From: Perca fluviatilis
Lineage: Eukaryota > Chordata > Actinopteri > Perciformes > Percidae
Reading direction: 5' to 3'
Length of the DNA: 64,000 nucleotides
Assembly: GCF_010015445.1 (NCBI RefSeq)
Contig: NC_053123.1
Span: 10,285,934-10,349,933, forward strand
Part shown: piece by piece, positions 33,349-47,940 of the stretch
Layout of the letters: every line of letters begins with the position of its first letter
Numbering within the stretch: position 1 is the first letter of the stretch
Program-made: the position numbers and the translations under genes
The notes under the pieces: model-generated
Database searches by the model: none
Told to the model about the DNA's origin: nothing
What the model saw: the letters and a program-made list of their open reading frames with translations, nothing else

Positions 33349-34027
33349 CGATGGACCATTGACATATATATAATGGACCAATAGACCCCGTTGCTCTGGA
33401 CGAAGACCAGTGAAGGATATTAGAAGCATTTTTCCGGTGATCTCTTGCTTTACTGCGCAGCCTCCAACTGACAACGTAAATGTTACGTGAGCAACATGTC
33501 TGAAAGTTGTAAGTCTTCTGGTAGCTGTGCCAAAAGAAATCTCAATCATTCCCAATCTTACAGAGACGGAGAGTGTAGGTATATGTAAGGAGATAACATA
33601 AGCACAGGCTAATTATTGCTAACTAACATGCTAGTTAACATTAGTAATTAAACCTAAACAGCTAACGTAAGTCGAAACTGCCTGCGAGCTTCTCCTGTAC
33701 TATACGGTAATTCCTCTACTGTGCGACAGTAAGTCACTTGGTTACGACACAATCGTTAGCCTATTTTTACAAAAACGTCTGCTATGGAGCCATAACGTGA
33801 GGTACAAGGTAATGGAGCCTTTTATACATTGTCGTGTTTCTTTAGAACTAAACAATGGACAAATAGAGTCTTTAAACATTTCTGATGTAAAGTTATTCGC
33901 TGTCAAAGTGGCGCCAAAATGTATGCTAGTCAGTGGAATGCTAACGGGAGGTGATCTCTTTGTAGCGTCAAAATGGCGCCATAGGAGGTTCGAGTTCTGA
34001 AGCGAAGCTTACCCCCTTGCGATGGAC
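33349..34027 (-). mobile_element. Family R1 transposon, copy C, inverted, with 8-bp target duplication
   Basis: The body 33357-34019 (663 bp) is the reverse complement of copies A and B. It is flanked by a perfect CGATGGAC duplication (33349-33356, 34020-34027). On the + strand it starts CATTGACATATATATAATGG and ends CTTACCCCCTTG. The plus-strand frame 33797-34000 (MRYKVMEPFIHCRVSLELNN) is shared with copy A antisense at 2570-2824. Confidence 0.85.
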
Positions 34028-34353
34028 ACGCGCACTAGCAACAGTTTGTTTGTGTTGTCGTAGCAACCGGTAGCAACATGCACACGTTCATGAGCTTCTC
34101 TCTCGTGTCTCTTACAAGTGGCGAACTCATGAACTCGGCGTTTCATTTTCATAAAATAATCACTAATGTTAAACATTGTGTTTTCGTTGTTCCTGGTCGT
34201 TTACATGGTTGGGGTGTGATGTGTTTATGTGTCCAGTTTGCTCTGGGAACTCCAGCCTCCAGATCCTGCTAACGCTAATGGACTTCAGAGATGTGAGCTG
34301 CCAGGAGGGGGTGTTGCAGTTAGAGCCTGAGGCTGAATCATGTACAGCAACCA
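34028..34353. other. Unassigned sequence
   Basis: I see no gene or recognisable element. The frames here extend only into the adjacent CA tract. Confidence 0.4.
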
Positions 34354-34380
34354 AACACACACACACACACACACACACAA

Positions 34381-34476
<96 letters not shown>
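34354..34476. repeat. (CA)n microsatellite, about 120 bp
   Basis: A CA tract with one CAACTACA interruption near 34378. It generates Thr-His and Cys-Val run frames on both strands, which are not genes. Confidence 0.97.
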
Positions 34477-34478
<2 letters not shown>

Positions 34479-35136
34479 TCCTGAACACTACACCGAAATA
34501 ACAGAACTAGAGTAGAAACAGAAACTCTCCATCCTACCTTTTCTTCACGATTTGCAGACAATTTAGTTTAGTTTCTTTAGACCAAATTCGAAAAAAAAAT
34601 CCAAGACATCATCAGGGATAACACATACACCATACTGTACACACGGGCCAACAGCAAAACCCCTTCCTGCCCTTTTCCAGCCCTTTTCTCCATTACTTTA
34701 ACCTCTGGTTACACGCATAGACACAAAATACGGTTAACAATTTCCACATTCAAATCTTTAGTCTCATTATATTAAATCAGAATGCAACAGATCATTTTAA
34801 AAGCTGAATCTTCCGAACATTAGAAGTCAGATACATTATGCTTGCTTATCTCTAAAGGGTCAGGTAAACATAAATAACTACAACAATACACTAACCCTAA
34901 CCCTAATAGAACAAACATATTCCTCCCTTATCCCTAGTGGTATTAAAAGATGCAAATTATGTCTTATGAGATCATGTTTGGAGATATCTGCCTCTCATAC
35001 TTCTGCCACCACCGCAAAGGAATGCATGTTTTGGGGATTTGTTAATTATGAAATTATGAGTATAACTCTGAACCTGGTGCCTGGAGGTCCCAGTCCAACA
35101 GAGGCTCCAGGAATACCTGATGGAACGACCATCATT
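34477..35136. other. Unassigned AT-rich sequence
   Basis: I see no gene or transposon. TAACCCTAACCCTAA at about 34901-34915 is a chance-length telomere-like motif. Confidence 0.4.
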
Positions 35137-35153
35137 ACACACACACACGCACG

Positions 35154-35201
<48 letters not shown>

Positions 35202-35220
35202 CACAGAAACACAGAAACAC
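35137..35220. repeat. (CA)n / ACACAGAA microsatellite
   Basis: A CA tract with CG interruptions passes into three ACAGAAAC units. Confidence 0.95.
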
Positions 35221-37011
35221 TGTCTGTGTTTGTATGCTGTTGATGTGTTATGCTGTAAACTAACAGCATGTTGCCTCTGTACAGATTTGGACCTAAGGTG
35301 CGATTGTGGTGCCAGCCAGCAGTCCACCTTAGTGACCCCACCCAAGTGGGTGACATCTCATCCAACATCCAACTGTCACCCACTGACCTTAAAGGTCCGT
35401 ACATGAGAGTGTTCACTCCTTAACAACACATCACATCTTTACCTCACATTTCTCCTGAACATGGTACAGTTTTAGATTTTTAGGTACATTTTGCCTACAG
35501 TTTTAGGAAGCCATTGGTTTCCATTTGTTTCTGCACAATGGGAACTATTTGGAGACTCTTAATACTTTCTCATTATGTATATGTAGTTGCATAATCATAG
35601 AATGTTAGCGCAGACTGATTAGATTAGATTATTATCTATAACTTTAACGTTCAATTTCAACTAGTGCCAAATTGTGTGTCCATGAGCCAGGTTCCTTCTG
35701 ATGTTTCTTCGTCGTCCCTGTAAGTGGACCAGGCCGAATCAGCACTCCTCCCCTTCATACATCAATGTAATTTGGCACTGGATTGGACTGGACGTCATTA
35801 TTTTTACTCTCATGACATGGGGATGAGTTGGCCAGTATTCCCTTGTCTTGCTCTCTGGGAAAGACTGTCTGTGATAAAATGTAAAAAGTAAATAAATAAC
35901 TTACAATAATGACTTATGTGTAATTTATTTAATCTCAGTGCCAAGTCTTTTTTAGCTCAGTAAACAATAAGGACCATCATTTTCTTTAATGTCTCCACAA
36001 CAACATCCTCTGAGTGTTATGTCAATTTAAGGAAGAGTGAAGGTGTGGCCACACACAACTCTGTCTCCTACAAATGATGTTGATATGCTATCAAATGGTT
36101 TTGCCTATTGCATTTCAGAGGACGCTTATCTTTTCCCAGTTGATGAAGTCTTGCGTTCTTTTAACGCACAGACATTGTAGGTCGGCTTGGCTTTTGATTT
36201 TACAATGTTTGATTTTAATGTAAATTGAACCAAACGCAATCCCAACAATACAAATCAGACATCTTTACAGTAAAAGGAAGATACTTTTTATATATATAAA
36301 AAGACTTAACTAAAACAATCAATAAAACAACTATTTGTAGATTATAATAACACTAATATATCTATATGTCTCTCCAGAATCAATTGGTAACGACCAAAAT
36401 CTCAGTTTGCAATTTACCCTTGGATGTACATATTACTTTGATGCTGCAGACAACTTTATGTATTATAAGTACTTTTTTTTTCTATGATTGGATTTATGGC
36501 CGTTTATTTGCAATGAATATTGGAGATTGTAAGTAACACTGAATGACTCTGAGAAGAAGCTTAAGTACTTTAATTGCCTCCATGAGTTGTGTGTCACAGC
36601 CACTGCTGCTGCTGTTGACTGTGACTGTGTGAGCGGGCCAAGGGGGGTATAGCTCCTGCTGCTGTGTGATGGCTACAGCTATTTCATAAACTCAAAGGTC
36701 ATAATCCTACAAACACTTATCGGTAACAGAAAGATTTATTAATCTAACGCATTACGCAAAGTGGAGGAGGCTAATATTTCATACATGAACGGTGTTAGTT
36801 TTGTTCCAGACTGTTGGTATAAATAAACTGTACCTGGATCATTCTGCATGCTGTATATCCAATCATGAATAAAGAGAGAGAAGTTCCATGCAAAATTGTT
36901 TCTCAGTGTTTTCCTCATAAGAATATCAATATAGTTTCTGCACCATTGAGCAAGAAATAATTGTACAATGTGTTTGTAATTAGTATTGAGCTGCTCTGTG
37001 CAGATGAGATA
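35221..37011. other. Unassigned AT-rich sequence, transposon-poor
   Basis: I see no gene or recognisable transposon. Confidence 0.4.
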
Positions 37012-37551
37012 ATGTTTTGTATGACAGAAAGGTACTTTCTGATCTCGCCTCTTCCTCTTTGTCTTTCCCTTGTTGTCTTGTGTGCACAGCTTCACGGCAG
37101 CATGCCAAGCATTTTCTCGAGAGCAGTCGTAGTCTCAGCTGCACTTGTCGAGACTGATTTGTCTGACCTCTGTCTAAGGGAGAAAAGGGAAAGAGGGAAA
37201 GGCACATGTGAAGGGTGCTTGCTTCAGACAAGCCAGCCATTCTCTTCCTCAGGTTATATTATCAACCTGCAGCACAATGAGGGCTCATCTGATCTGTGCA
37301 TAATGACGGAACTGGGCTGTGAAAACACCTCCCGAAACATTGATGTCTTCCCTTGGGACTGCAAAATTCTAAATTTGACAAAAGAGAATATACATCCAAT
37401 ACTGTTTTTGATGCATCTACCTTGTTCAGATTCAAGTCAATGCCGCATACAGGGTGAGCATGAAGAGAGAGAAAAAGTGGAGAGAGGAAACTCCAGACGT
37501 CGTCGACTTTTTCCCCAGCATTCCATCAATCATACAGTAGTAGGCTATTAG
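37012..37551 (+). other. Longest open frame in the window (179 codons from ATG), unrecognised
   Basis: The frame is open from 36961, and its first ATG is at 37012. The N-terminal part (FLISPLPLCLSLVVLCAQL) is hydrophobic and signal-peptide-like. The rest is polar, with a basic, Arg/Glu-rich C-terminal part, and shows no known domain. A strong-looking splice acceptor (TTGTCTTGTGTGCACAG, ending at 37089) lies inside it, so the open part could instead be an exon of a noncoding or unknown transcript. I think a chance frame is more likely than a gene. Confidence 0.2.
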
Positions 37552-40500
37552 GCGAGGCGGCAAGCCACAACCAAAAACTGTCAGCTTCCATAAATGCTAT
37601 CAACACAACTCATGCAAACCAAACAACAGAGAGAGCAGCAACAGAGAAGACAGCTAGACAGGGTCTTGATGGCTAAGCTGGATGTGAAGCGGTCATCTAC
37701 AGATAAAGTCTCTATGAATCATCAGCTGTGTATGCCACTGATGATGCAACGTGGAGTACATGTTCCTTATCTCAATGGTTCCTTTTGACTGACTTTCAAG
37801 TTTGGCATGTATGTCAATAAACAGATGGTGCCTGTCTGTAGATGTATACTGGCTGATAGTGAACATGCAATCCAACTGCAGATTGTAGCTTTAGCTGTAC
37901 AAACATTTCCAGGAGGCAGAACTCTTGTTAAGGTAGAAACCACCTCATTGTTTTGAGTTTAACTCACAGAGCCAAAGAACCACCGATTTTTAAATCTAAC
38001 CTAAACCTAACCTAATCTAACCAAAATCATTTCCCAGCCTATGGCTGGTAGTACGAGAAAGTTATTATATTAGCCTCCTACTCAAGTCCTTATTTTAGTC
38101 TTAGTAGGCTACAGCATGTAAACAGAAAGTCCAAAGAAGTTTTAGTCCCAACTATTTAAAAGTATTTGTAAAAAACTGTTTGTAGTCAATAACCATAGCC
38201 TATTTATAACAATATTGGATCAAACTGTGTACCATTAGTCATCAACGACGTAGCAGTTTTAGTCAAGTTTAAGTCCAAACTATTAAATTATGAGTATTAA
38301 ATGGACAACTTTAGCTAACTACTTCCACATTAAAATCTAGCTATGGCTATACCCACACGTGTTGTTTTTCTTATTTTTGCTCAGACTAATCAGAATTGTT
38401 GTGTACAGACTATGCTTGACTGACATCTCACTCACCCTCCTGTTAGTTTATTTTGCAACCTGTTATGGCAGGATGACTTTAACCTTTATCATTCTTTTTG
38501 GTTAACAGAGTTTGGTAAGTAAACCCCCAGGATAGCTCCGCCCAGCCTTAACCTGAGCACAGGTCTAATTAGCCAGAGAAAAAGATAACACATAAGTGGG
38601 TATGAAGGGTCTTTGTCACAGAATCCATTATGACATGTCACAGTAAGACAATCCCAGGCGTATATAAAATCAATTATGGCTGAATTCCATTTAGCTGCTT
38701 CTGTTTCAGGGTCCTGGCATGTGCATGCTGGCTCACTGTCACTGACTGGAGCACTTCAATAGAACAGAGCCATGGTCAGTGTTATTAGTAACACCTGTGC
38801 TTTTCCTTCTAGTCTGCTTTAAAAAAGATCTATTAGTGATAACTACAATTGCCAACCCAACAGGATTCCAATCTAGTGTGTAGAATAGGTTAGTCTAAAT
38901 CATCTGGCTTTAGAGATCAGATCAGTGTAACATAAGTCTAATTGGGTTCACCGACTGCAAAGACATGCATGCATTGTGTTTAGACTTGCATACACTGTGC
39001 TGTTGTCCTCTTCCGGGCTAGGCTGTTAACTTGTTTTCTCAGCATTCAACAACAACAGCTCTAAATATGTATTGATAGCCTGCTTATTATAGGTATCATT
39101 ACAGGTATATTTATTCATGTTTTATCCACATTGTTAAAAGGTAACTTCATTTTGTTTTCAGCTCTTAATAAAGATCATCATGTCAAAATAAATGATCTGA
39201 CAGAGGTCATTTTAAAGTAAAGTGTAAGGAGTCATTTTGGCATCGTAAGTGCTACTCATGCTCTGGATAGATGATGCTACAGTGGGTAATGATGAGCATT
39301 AAACTCATTAGTGCAAAAATAGTTGCTGCACTGAAGAAGAAGAAAAAAAAAAGGTGTTCTTTGATGCTCTTTGTAGTTAATAGGCCTGAAGTTACACTGG
39401 TACCAAACCATACCAATGTACTTTTACCCTCTCACCAGTACAGCATGCTGGGGATTATCAACAACCTTGTGTGCATTATCTGTAGAGGGTATGAATAAAA
39501 TGTTTAACCTCTCAGTCTACCATAATATCTCCATTCACTGTCAGTTATGTTTTAAAAGGTATACTCGAGTAATTCACCCTCATAAATTTAGCAGCCGTTT
39601 GTGTTATTGTTGGACTACTACCAAGCCATTAAAATGTTCCAACAGTCGTAATCCCGAATAGAAATACTGTGAGAGCAGGTACAGTCATGGGTCACACAAG
39701 GCCATTATGTTCTCACAGTGAAAAGCTCTCCCCTAATCACCAGAGATTTTGAGGAGTCTCTCTTTAGCGAGTGCTTGCTTTATTTCATCCATTACTGACT
39801 GTTAGCTTGTCAGAATAATGTAAAGCTACAGATACACTCGCAGTCTCTCTCCTGTCCCGCTGGGCATTTTGCCTCTTACACATGACACATACGGATGCAG
39901 AGAAGGAAAGTTGTGAGAAAAGCCTCTGTGTCCATGCATTATTTCTGTCTTTAGAGCCACTGTGGCTCTACTGTTTGTATAACGGCGAAAACTCCAAACT
40001 GCACAGGTAGGTAATAAGGTAATGAAAAAAAAAAACTCTACCTCTCCATTTACTCTAAAGTCATTGCTTCTCACCTTCTCCCTGGTCCCTGTCTATTGTA
40101 GCTTTTTTTAATTCTTAAGTATGATAAGACTACACACACATGATATCATGGAGTTTTGATAGCAAATTACAGAATTGATCTGGAGCTCAGCAGGCAATTA
40201 TCAGTGGAAGAACCACAATGCATATCAATGAGCCCATGCAGAGAAAAAAAAAAAAAACCTGTTCCTGCGGCACATTGCGAATATTCTAGATTGCGAGGCT
40301 GTTTTCACGTTAGTACCTGGGAGCTCTGTGGGAGGACATCTCCAGATCACTATTGTATTTGATTTCCTCCACTAATCAGAGGAAAGCGATTTCTGACCCG
40401 TCACTAAGGCATGATTAAAAACTGCAGTATATTGGATTATTTCCTCTCCTAGTCACCTCCAAAATGCTGCAAGTCTTTTATCCCTTCCCCACCTGCTGTA

Positions 40501-40681
40501 CTCTCTCGCTCTCTGAACAAACCTCCTTGTATTTACAGGTACGACGGAGAGAAAACCAATGTTGAAGCTGACATATCCGCAGACATTTTTGGCGTGCCGT
40601 TGCCTCCAACAAGGAGACGACAACAATGACTCTATTCAGTAACCTTGCTGGGAAGTTGGTAGCCGCTGCTTGTTGATAGGC

Positions 40682-40682
<1 letters not shown>
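37552..40682. other. Unassigned sequence, transposon-poor
   Basis: I see no gene or recognisable transposon. Short A-runs occur at about 39339-39351, 40024-40035 and 40244-40257. Confidence 0.4.

Positions 40683-40714
<32 letters not shown>
40683..40714. repeat. (CT)n microsatellite
   Basis: An uninterrupted CT tract of about 32 bp. Confidence 0.95.
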
Positions 40715-40718
<4 letters not shown>

Positions 40719-41511
40719 CTACCGCCTGTCGACTTGGAAAAGGCAATTAATATTCCTTTGCTGAGTAGAGGCTTTAGTTTAAGGCTGATCACGTGGAGCA
40801 CACTGGCTGCCACCTCCCTACTCTTTAAGTCAGATAATTACCTATTTAGATGTTGCTGAGGAGATGTGTGTGTGTGTATATATGCATGTGTGTTGGCCTG
40901 CTGCCACTGCTTGTAAAAAGAAGCACCATGAAGTGGATCTGTCACTATGAGTTAGAGACACAGGATGGATGGCCAACAAGAAAAGAAAGAAAAAGCACAG
41001 GACACTAAACTGAACCATCAAAACCACAGAAACAGACTGCGTATATTCATGCTCTGCTCTGCGAATCACACTCATCGTTTTTTTGGGGGGGGGGTTTTTA
41101 TGTTGTGGTTGCAGTTTTTGAGATTCTACGTTATAGCAGCCCACAAATTCCATTAGTGTCTTAGGTAATTACGGTGGATTTAATGGAAGGCTGTCATATT
41201 TCTGCGGTTAATGGGTCTCTACGTGGAGGCTGCTGAGGTGAAGGGCTTTGGAAAGGTCAGCTGAGTCACCACTGCTGCTTACCCCCTTCAGTTCTACCTA
41301 CCCACACCTCTTAAATCTCTAACAGGGATGGGAAGCGTGGCCATTCATTAGCTAGGTATCCAGCGGCTGTCTCTTTCATCTCATCCCTCACGTGCCCACC
41401 ACCACTACGCAACTGCTGCCCCTTATTTTCCAGTCCTTTTCCCACTTCCTCAGGGGAAACACTTCAGAGGTACAAGGGTTGAACTGCTGGGAAACTGCTA
41501 TTGAACCCCCG
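40715..41511. other. Unassigned sequence with a T6G10 run
   Basis: I see no gene or transposon. A G-run (TTTTTTGGGGGGGGGG) lies at about 41079-41094. Confidence 0.4.
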
Positions 41512-41516
41512 CGCAC

Positions 41517-41565
<49 letters not shown>

Positions 41566-41567
41566 CT
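41512..41567. repeat. (CA)n microsatellite
   Basis: A CA tract of about 55 bp with CG interruptions at both ends. Confidence 0.95.
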
Positions 41568-43521
<1,954 letters not shown>

Positions 43522-44035
43522 GAGAGCAGCAGGGGTGGGGCTAGAAGGGGGGCAGAACATTAGATTGCCCCGGTGCCCCCCAACCACAGTCCATTGGGCT
43601 AGAGTGCTCTCAGTCTGACAATTGTGATTTCCATTGGATCAGAGTACCGTACTTGGCTGTCTGTTCTGCCAATCTTCCCAGCCCTTGTCACATGACCAAT
43701 TAATGTTTCCATGATGACTATCCAAAATTCTGATACCATGGAACCAGCACTGGAATTGTTTTTTTGTTAAAGTGGCAGACTGAGTCTATAAGAAATGTGT
43801 ATTGTATTTGAATATACAAGTTGTTTAAAATGAAAACAAGTGAAACTTATAATGAACGTGATGTTTATTTAGCAGAATTATATTGTGTTCTATCAATATT
43901 TCCTATATTTCTAAGCAGATTTTCTATGCTGTATTCTGATAAAATGTTCCCCCCGGCCACCCCCCTGGCTGATTATTGGTCCCATCTGTGCCACCCAACT
44001 TGAAAAAAAATCCTGGAATCACTCCTGGAGAGCTG
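43522..44035. mobile_element. hAT-like non-autonomous element with 8-bp target duplication
   Basis: The body 43530-44027 (498 bp) starts CAGGGGTGGGGCTAGAAGGG and ends ATCCTGGAATCACTCCTG, giving CAGG(G/A)GTG inverted termini of hAT style. The flanks are GAGAGCAG (43522-43529) and GAGAGCTG (44028-44035), 7 of 8 matching. GC-rich sub-terminal segments (CCCCGGTGCCCCCCAACC and CCCCCCGGCCACCCCCCTGG) surround an AT-rich middle. No transposase frame is present. Confidence 0.75.
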
Positions 44036-45891
44036 GCGCGGTGATCACTCATGTCAGTCAGTGAGAGGAGCTCCAAGGCCACGGTGCTAGAAAACGACCC
44101 ACAGAGCGTCACATTGCACAGATGTACTACCCAGAGGTCACGCCGGGTGTGCGCTGTGTAACCGTGTAGCTGCATGTCAGTGTGTACTCATGACAGGCGG
44201 ACAGCCCCCATCCAGTCCTGTATGTCAGGACCTGTACCGCAAGTGAGAGACAGCAGGCAATGCATGAGTGGCTATTAGGCTGCCCTAGCCTATGCTATTG
44301 AGTGGTAGGACAGCCACTAGCTCCTGATTCCCTCTGGCACATCTGCACTGAAGCCAAGCCTGCTGGACCATGCTGAACATTACTCCTATTGACTGGTGCA
44401 TGCCTTCTTTGTGCATGGCAACACTGAAATTTACCAAAAGGGCGTTTGTGTGTTGATGTGATTGTGTATGGGTGGAGGATTTTTGCTAATTAAGGGTGAT
44501 GGTAAAAAGAAGAGGCAGATAAGTATGGCACTTCCACAGCTCCAGTGTGTCATTCAGCGCTTTATAATGGTCCAAAAAAGTTGAAGCAGTTCAATCAAGG
44601 TGTAGCCACAGTGATTGTGGTGGGAAAAAGCATTCAAGGAAAAAAAAGAAAAAAAGACTGACTCATGAAATTATTCTTTTTTTCCAAGAAGCAGAAAACA
44701 GTGCAATCCTGGCAGCGAGAAATAGCAGCGACTCAATGTGAAATGTCCTTGAAGACTTGGACTTCCTTCCTTTGTGACAACTCAATAATAGAACACGACA
44801 GATCGTTCCGCTTGAAAGTCAGGCATCTTGCCATCTCATCTTAGATACATTTCTTTGTCACCGTAAACAATGTTACGCTTAATGAATTTATAACAGGACA
44901 TGGCTGCTTATATTTGAGTAGCACCAACAGCTTGGTTCATCAGTGATGGTAATGAATACGTGTTGCAGTATCATGTGAATTTAGTGGCCATGTTTAAAGA
45001 GGATATGTGAATAGTTTACAATGATGTAGCTCGTAGTTTCTGCGTGCCATTAGGTCAATGGGGTAGTTATAAACAGAGTCTACGCTTCGTGACTTCATTA
45101 GCAACAGTCTTCACCTATTAACGATCTATTCTCACTGCTAAAAGCACTTCACCAAATGTAGTAAATTAATGAAGATAACAACCCCTTCTAAAGGTTCAGA
45201 GAGTGCTTGTAGAGGGAGGTTAGCTGGATTTTAGTATGCTGTGGTCCAGCCGTGGGCAGTCTGCTGTGTGGGCAGTCTTCACCAGGCTGCACAGTTACTT
45301 ACCTTTTACGTCTGATACACTCGAGCAGTTCCAGAGAGAGCACGAAGGTGGTTTTCTACTGCTCTTTTCTACTGTCCATGTGTGCAGTAATGTTGAAAAC
45401 ACCACTAACTGATGGACCATACATGTCTTATTTTTGACTGAAGACCTAATTTCTGACAGACATGAAAAGTACCCTGTGGAGTTTTTATGGTAAATGAACA
45501 ATGTCTGTCACTGTATGTGTTCTGAAGCTCTAAGAAAGCAGGTTAAATGAATTCACATTCGAAAAGTAACATCCATTTAGCAGCTGTTCTGGAACTTTAT
45601 CATCAAATTTTAGCAGACAAGGTTGTTTTTTGAATTGAATGCTCAAATGACGTGGACACGACTTTATGTTTATGTTACATCAAAACTTTCCTCCTTGACC
45701 TGCACTGACAAAAAAACATCTCACCTCAAGGTGACGTTATCAGCTGTTCTAGAGCTACTAAACTGAGCAAACTCCATCTGCTGATGAAGATCCTGTGATA
45801 GGATTGTGATGGCCGCGCCTGCTGCAACACATGTGATTTAAATGTCGGTAACCCTCCTGCGCACAACCTTGTTTTCTCTATAGTTTACACT
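44036..45891. other. Unassigned sequence
   Basis: I see no gene or recognisable transposon. Confidence 0.4.
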
Positions 45892-46215
45892 TAATGGCAT
45901 TAGCTTAGTCTGTAGGGGGTTGATTTGGGAACCAGAGGGTTACTGGTTCAAGTTCCCATGCAGGCCAAAGTACAATCTTGCCAAAAGTACAAAACTAACT
46001 GACATACCTGGACTTGGAGTCCCAGGTGCTCTTGAGCAAGGCACCAAACTCCCAACTGCTTGGGCAGCTGTCAATTAACAGCTGCAGCCCCCTCAATCTG
46101 ACTTCTCTCTTCTTGTGCATGTATAGGTTCTGAGCATGTGAGTGTATTTCAAGCACACAGTGAAAACACTGTAATTTCCCTTGCAGGATCAATAAAGTAT
46201 AAGTTATTATTATTA
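45892..46215 (+). mobile_element. tRNA-derived SINE, second family
   Basis: The head TTAGCTTAGTCTGTAGGGGG is a degenerate box A. Box B is GGTTACTGGTTCAAGTTCCC (45938-45957). The body includes GTGCTCTTGAGCAAGGCACC and GGGCAGCTGTCAATTAACAG. The tail TTCCCTTGCAGGATCAATAA, then AGTATAAG and TTATTATTATTAATAATT, is the usual end of this fish SINE type. It differs from the 16.3 kb SINE in its 3' half. No clean target duplication was fixed. Confidence 0.8.
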
Positions 46216-46704
46216 ATAATTCATTTTCGCCTCACTGGGTTTGTGGAGCTTTTGACCTCATGCATATTGCACATTGATGACCCATAGCTTTTGTTTTAGT
46301 ACATTTGTTTATATTTGTAGCGCACACATTTAGTTAACTTCTGTACAGTCACACACTAGTTTTCTTTAAATCGTTGTAATTTCTAAGTCTTTGACTTCCC
46401 AGTCCTGAAGCTCCGCCAGTGTTTGCTGCTGCTGGAGGGACATCTTTTTAGGAAAATATGCGCCCTTCTTCTTCTTCGTCTTTTAATTTCTGGCGGTCTT
46501 TACAGTACATTGCTGTCTCCCACAGGGAAAAAATATATTCCCAAAGATGCACACGCTCCTGAATACAGGAAGTGGCCATTCAGATTGTACCAAGTGCCAG
46601 CCACATCATGGGGGCAGATTTCTAGTTTAGATATTTAGTTTATTTCTGGAGAATATATTACTTTGTTGGTGCTTTTGTTTTGGTTAATTGCTAAAATATT
46701 ATAC
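46216..46704. other. Unassigned sequence
   Basis: I see no gene or recognisable element. Confidence 0.4.
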
Positions 46705-46990
46705 TGATAGACTAAGACTGTCAGGCCGGTGCAGGACTAATTAGGTGGTAGTGTTTGTCATTTGTTTCCAAAATGGTCTGATCAGCCATTTTATGAGTTC
46801 CACTTTGGTGTTGGGTCAGTTTTGTCTTTGTTAGGTTGGTTTAGTTAGTTCAGTTTTAGGTTAACTTCTGTTTGGTTGTCCCGTTTTTATGGGCCCAGAA
46901 CATATTGCTACATATTTTGCAAATGGTTTGCTTCATTTTTGGGTAAATAAATTCCTCCTCATGCCTGCCATCTTGGTCCATCACCATGAT
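46705..46990 (+). repeat. Possible LTR-like fragment with AATAAA signal
   Basis: Its layout resembles the 7.5-8.2 kb segment: T-rich sequence (GTTTGGTTGTCCCGTTTTTA), then TTGGGTAAATAAATTCCTCC and a C-rich stretch (ATGCCTGCCATCTTGGTCCA). Sequence identity to that segment is not evident. Boundaries are not defined, so this is only a suggestion. Confidence 0.25.
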
Positions 46991-47940
46991 CAAGACCTCC
47001 ACAGCAGCTAGTAAATGGACAATGAGGTGAGTGTTTGGTCAACAGTTGTTTCCAAGGCCATCAAATAATGTTTCTACTTAATTTAAAAAAGAAATTGCAT
47101 TTGTTTGCAATCTTCTGTGATGTTACTTCAAATACGGCCATTTTCTTTTCTAATTTAGGGCACATTGCACTGGTGATTTGATTAGCTGTAAAATACTGCA
47201 GTATAAGAAAACATTGCAATAAGCTTGGCCTCTGCAAGCAAATAAACTAACTGACATACTCCTCCAGTAAGCCACCCCTGCATTGACTTTTGTTTTGCAG
47301 AGAAAGATCCTCACACATTCTCTGCTGGTTATACATGCATGCTTTATGCAATGCCCTTACTATCTTTTCCAACCACTGTGTACTGCTATGATGACGCCCT
47401 GCTCTTCTAAAGTTCTCCCACCTCCAACTCAGATGCAGCATCCATACCAAATAATGGAGAACATTCTGCTACTGCTTTCTCTTATTCTGGCCGGTGCACT
47501 GGTAGACAGCACTGTCTGTAGCACGGTGACTATAGCCTTGAGCTAGAATGACATTTTAACAATGGCATTGTGACAATCAAAGAGATCTTTGTTTCATGGC
47601 CGTCAAATGTAACAAAACGTAAATCGCACAAGTGAAATGTGAGACTTGAATGGCTTTCTGCAGTCGCCAGAAATGAATGCTCGTGCTGGTACAATAAAAG
47701 CTACAGGGACTACAACACTGTGAACACTTGAACAAGAAAAACCACATGTTAGGTTGGTACATATCTAATTAAACAGCAAGTGTTGTATGTGGCTGTAGAA
47801 GAATGTTTTTCTTGCAATAACTCCTCTCTAATTACTGTTTACCTTCTCCGTCAATGAATAACAAATTCTATTATATATTTGAAAAATGTGCTCCTCTTTA
47901 CTAATGCTATATATTTACTCTGCAAGATCAAAATTTTTAC
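46991..47940. other. Unassigned sequence
   Basis: I see no gene or recognisable element. Confidence 0.4.

Noticed and set aside
34169..34561. Open frames of 102-146 codons over CA tracts
   Set aside because: They translate only to Thr-His or Cys-Val runs from the microsatellite; the same holds at 35046-35416 and 42698-43006.
34901..34915. Telomere-like TAACCCTAACCCTAA
   Set aside because: Only about two and a half units. No array and no subtelomeric context, so chance is likely.
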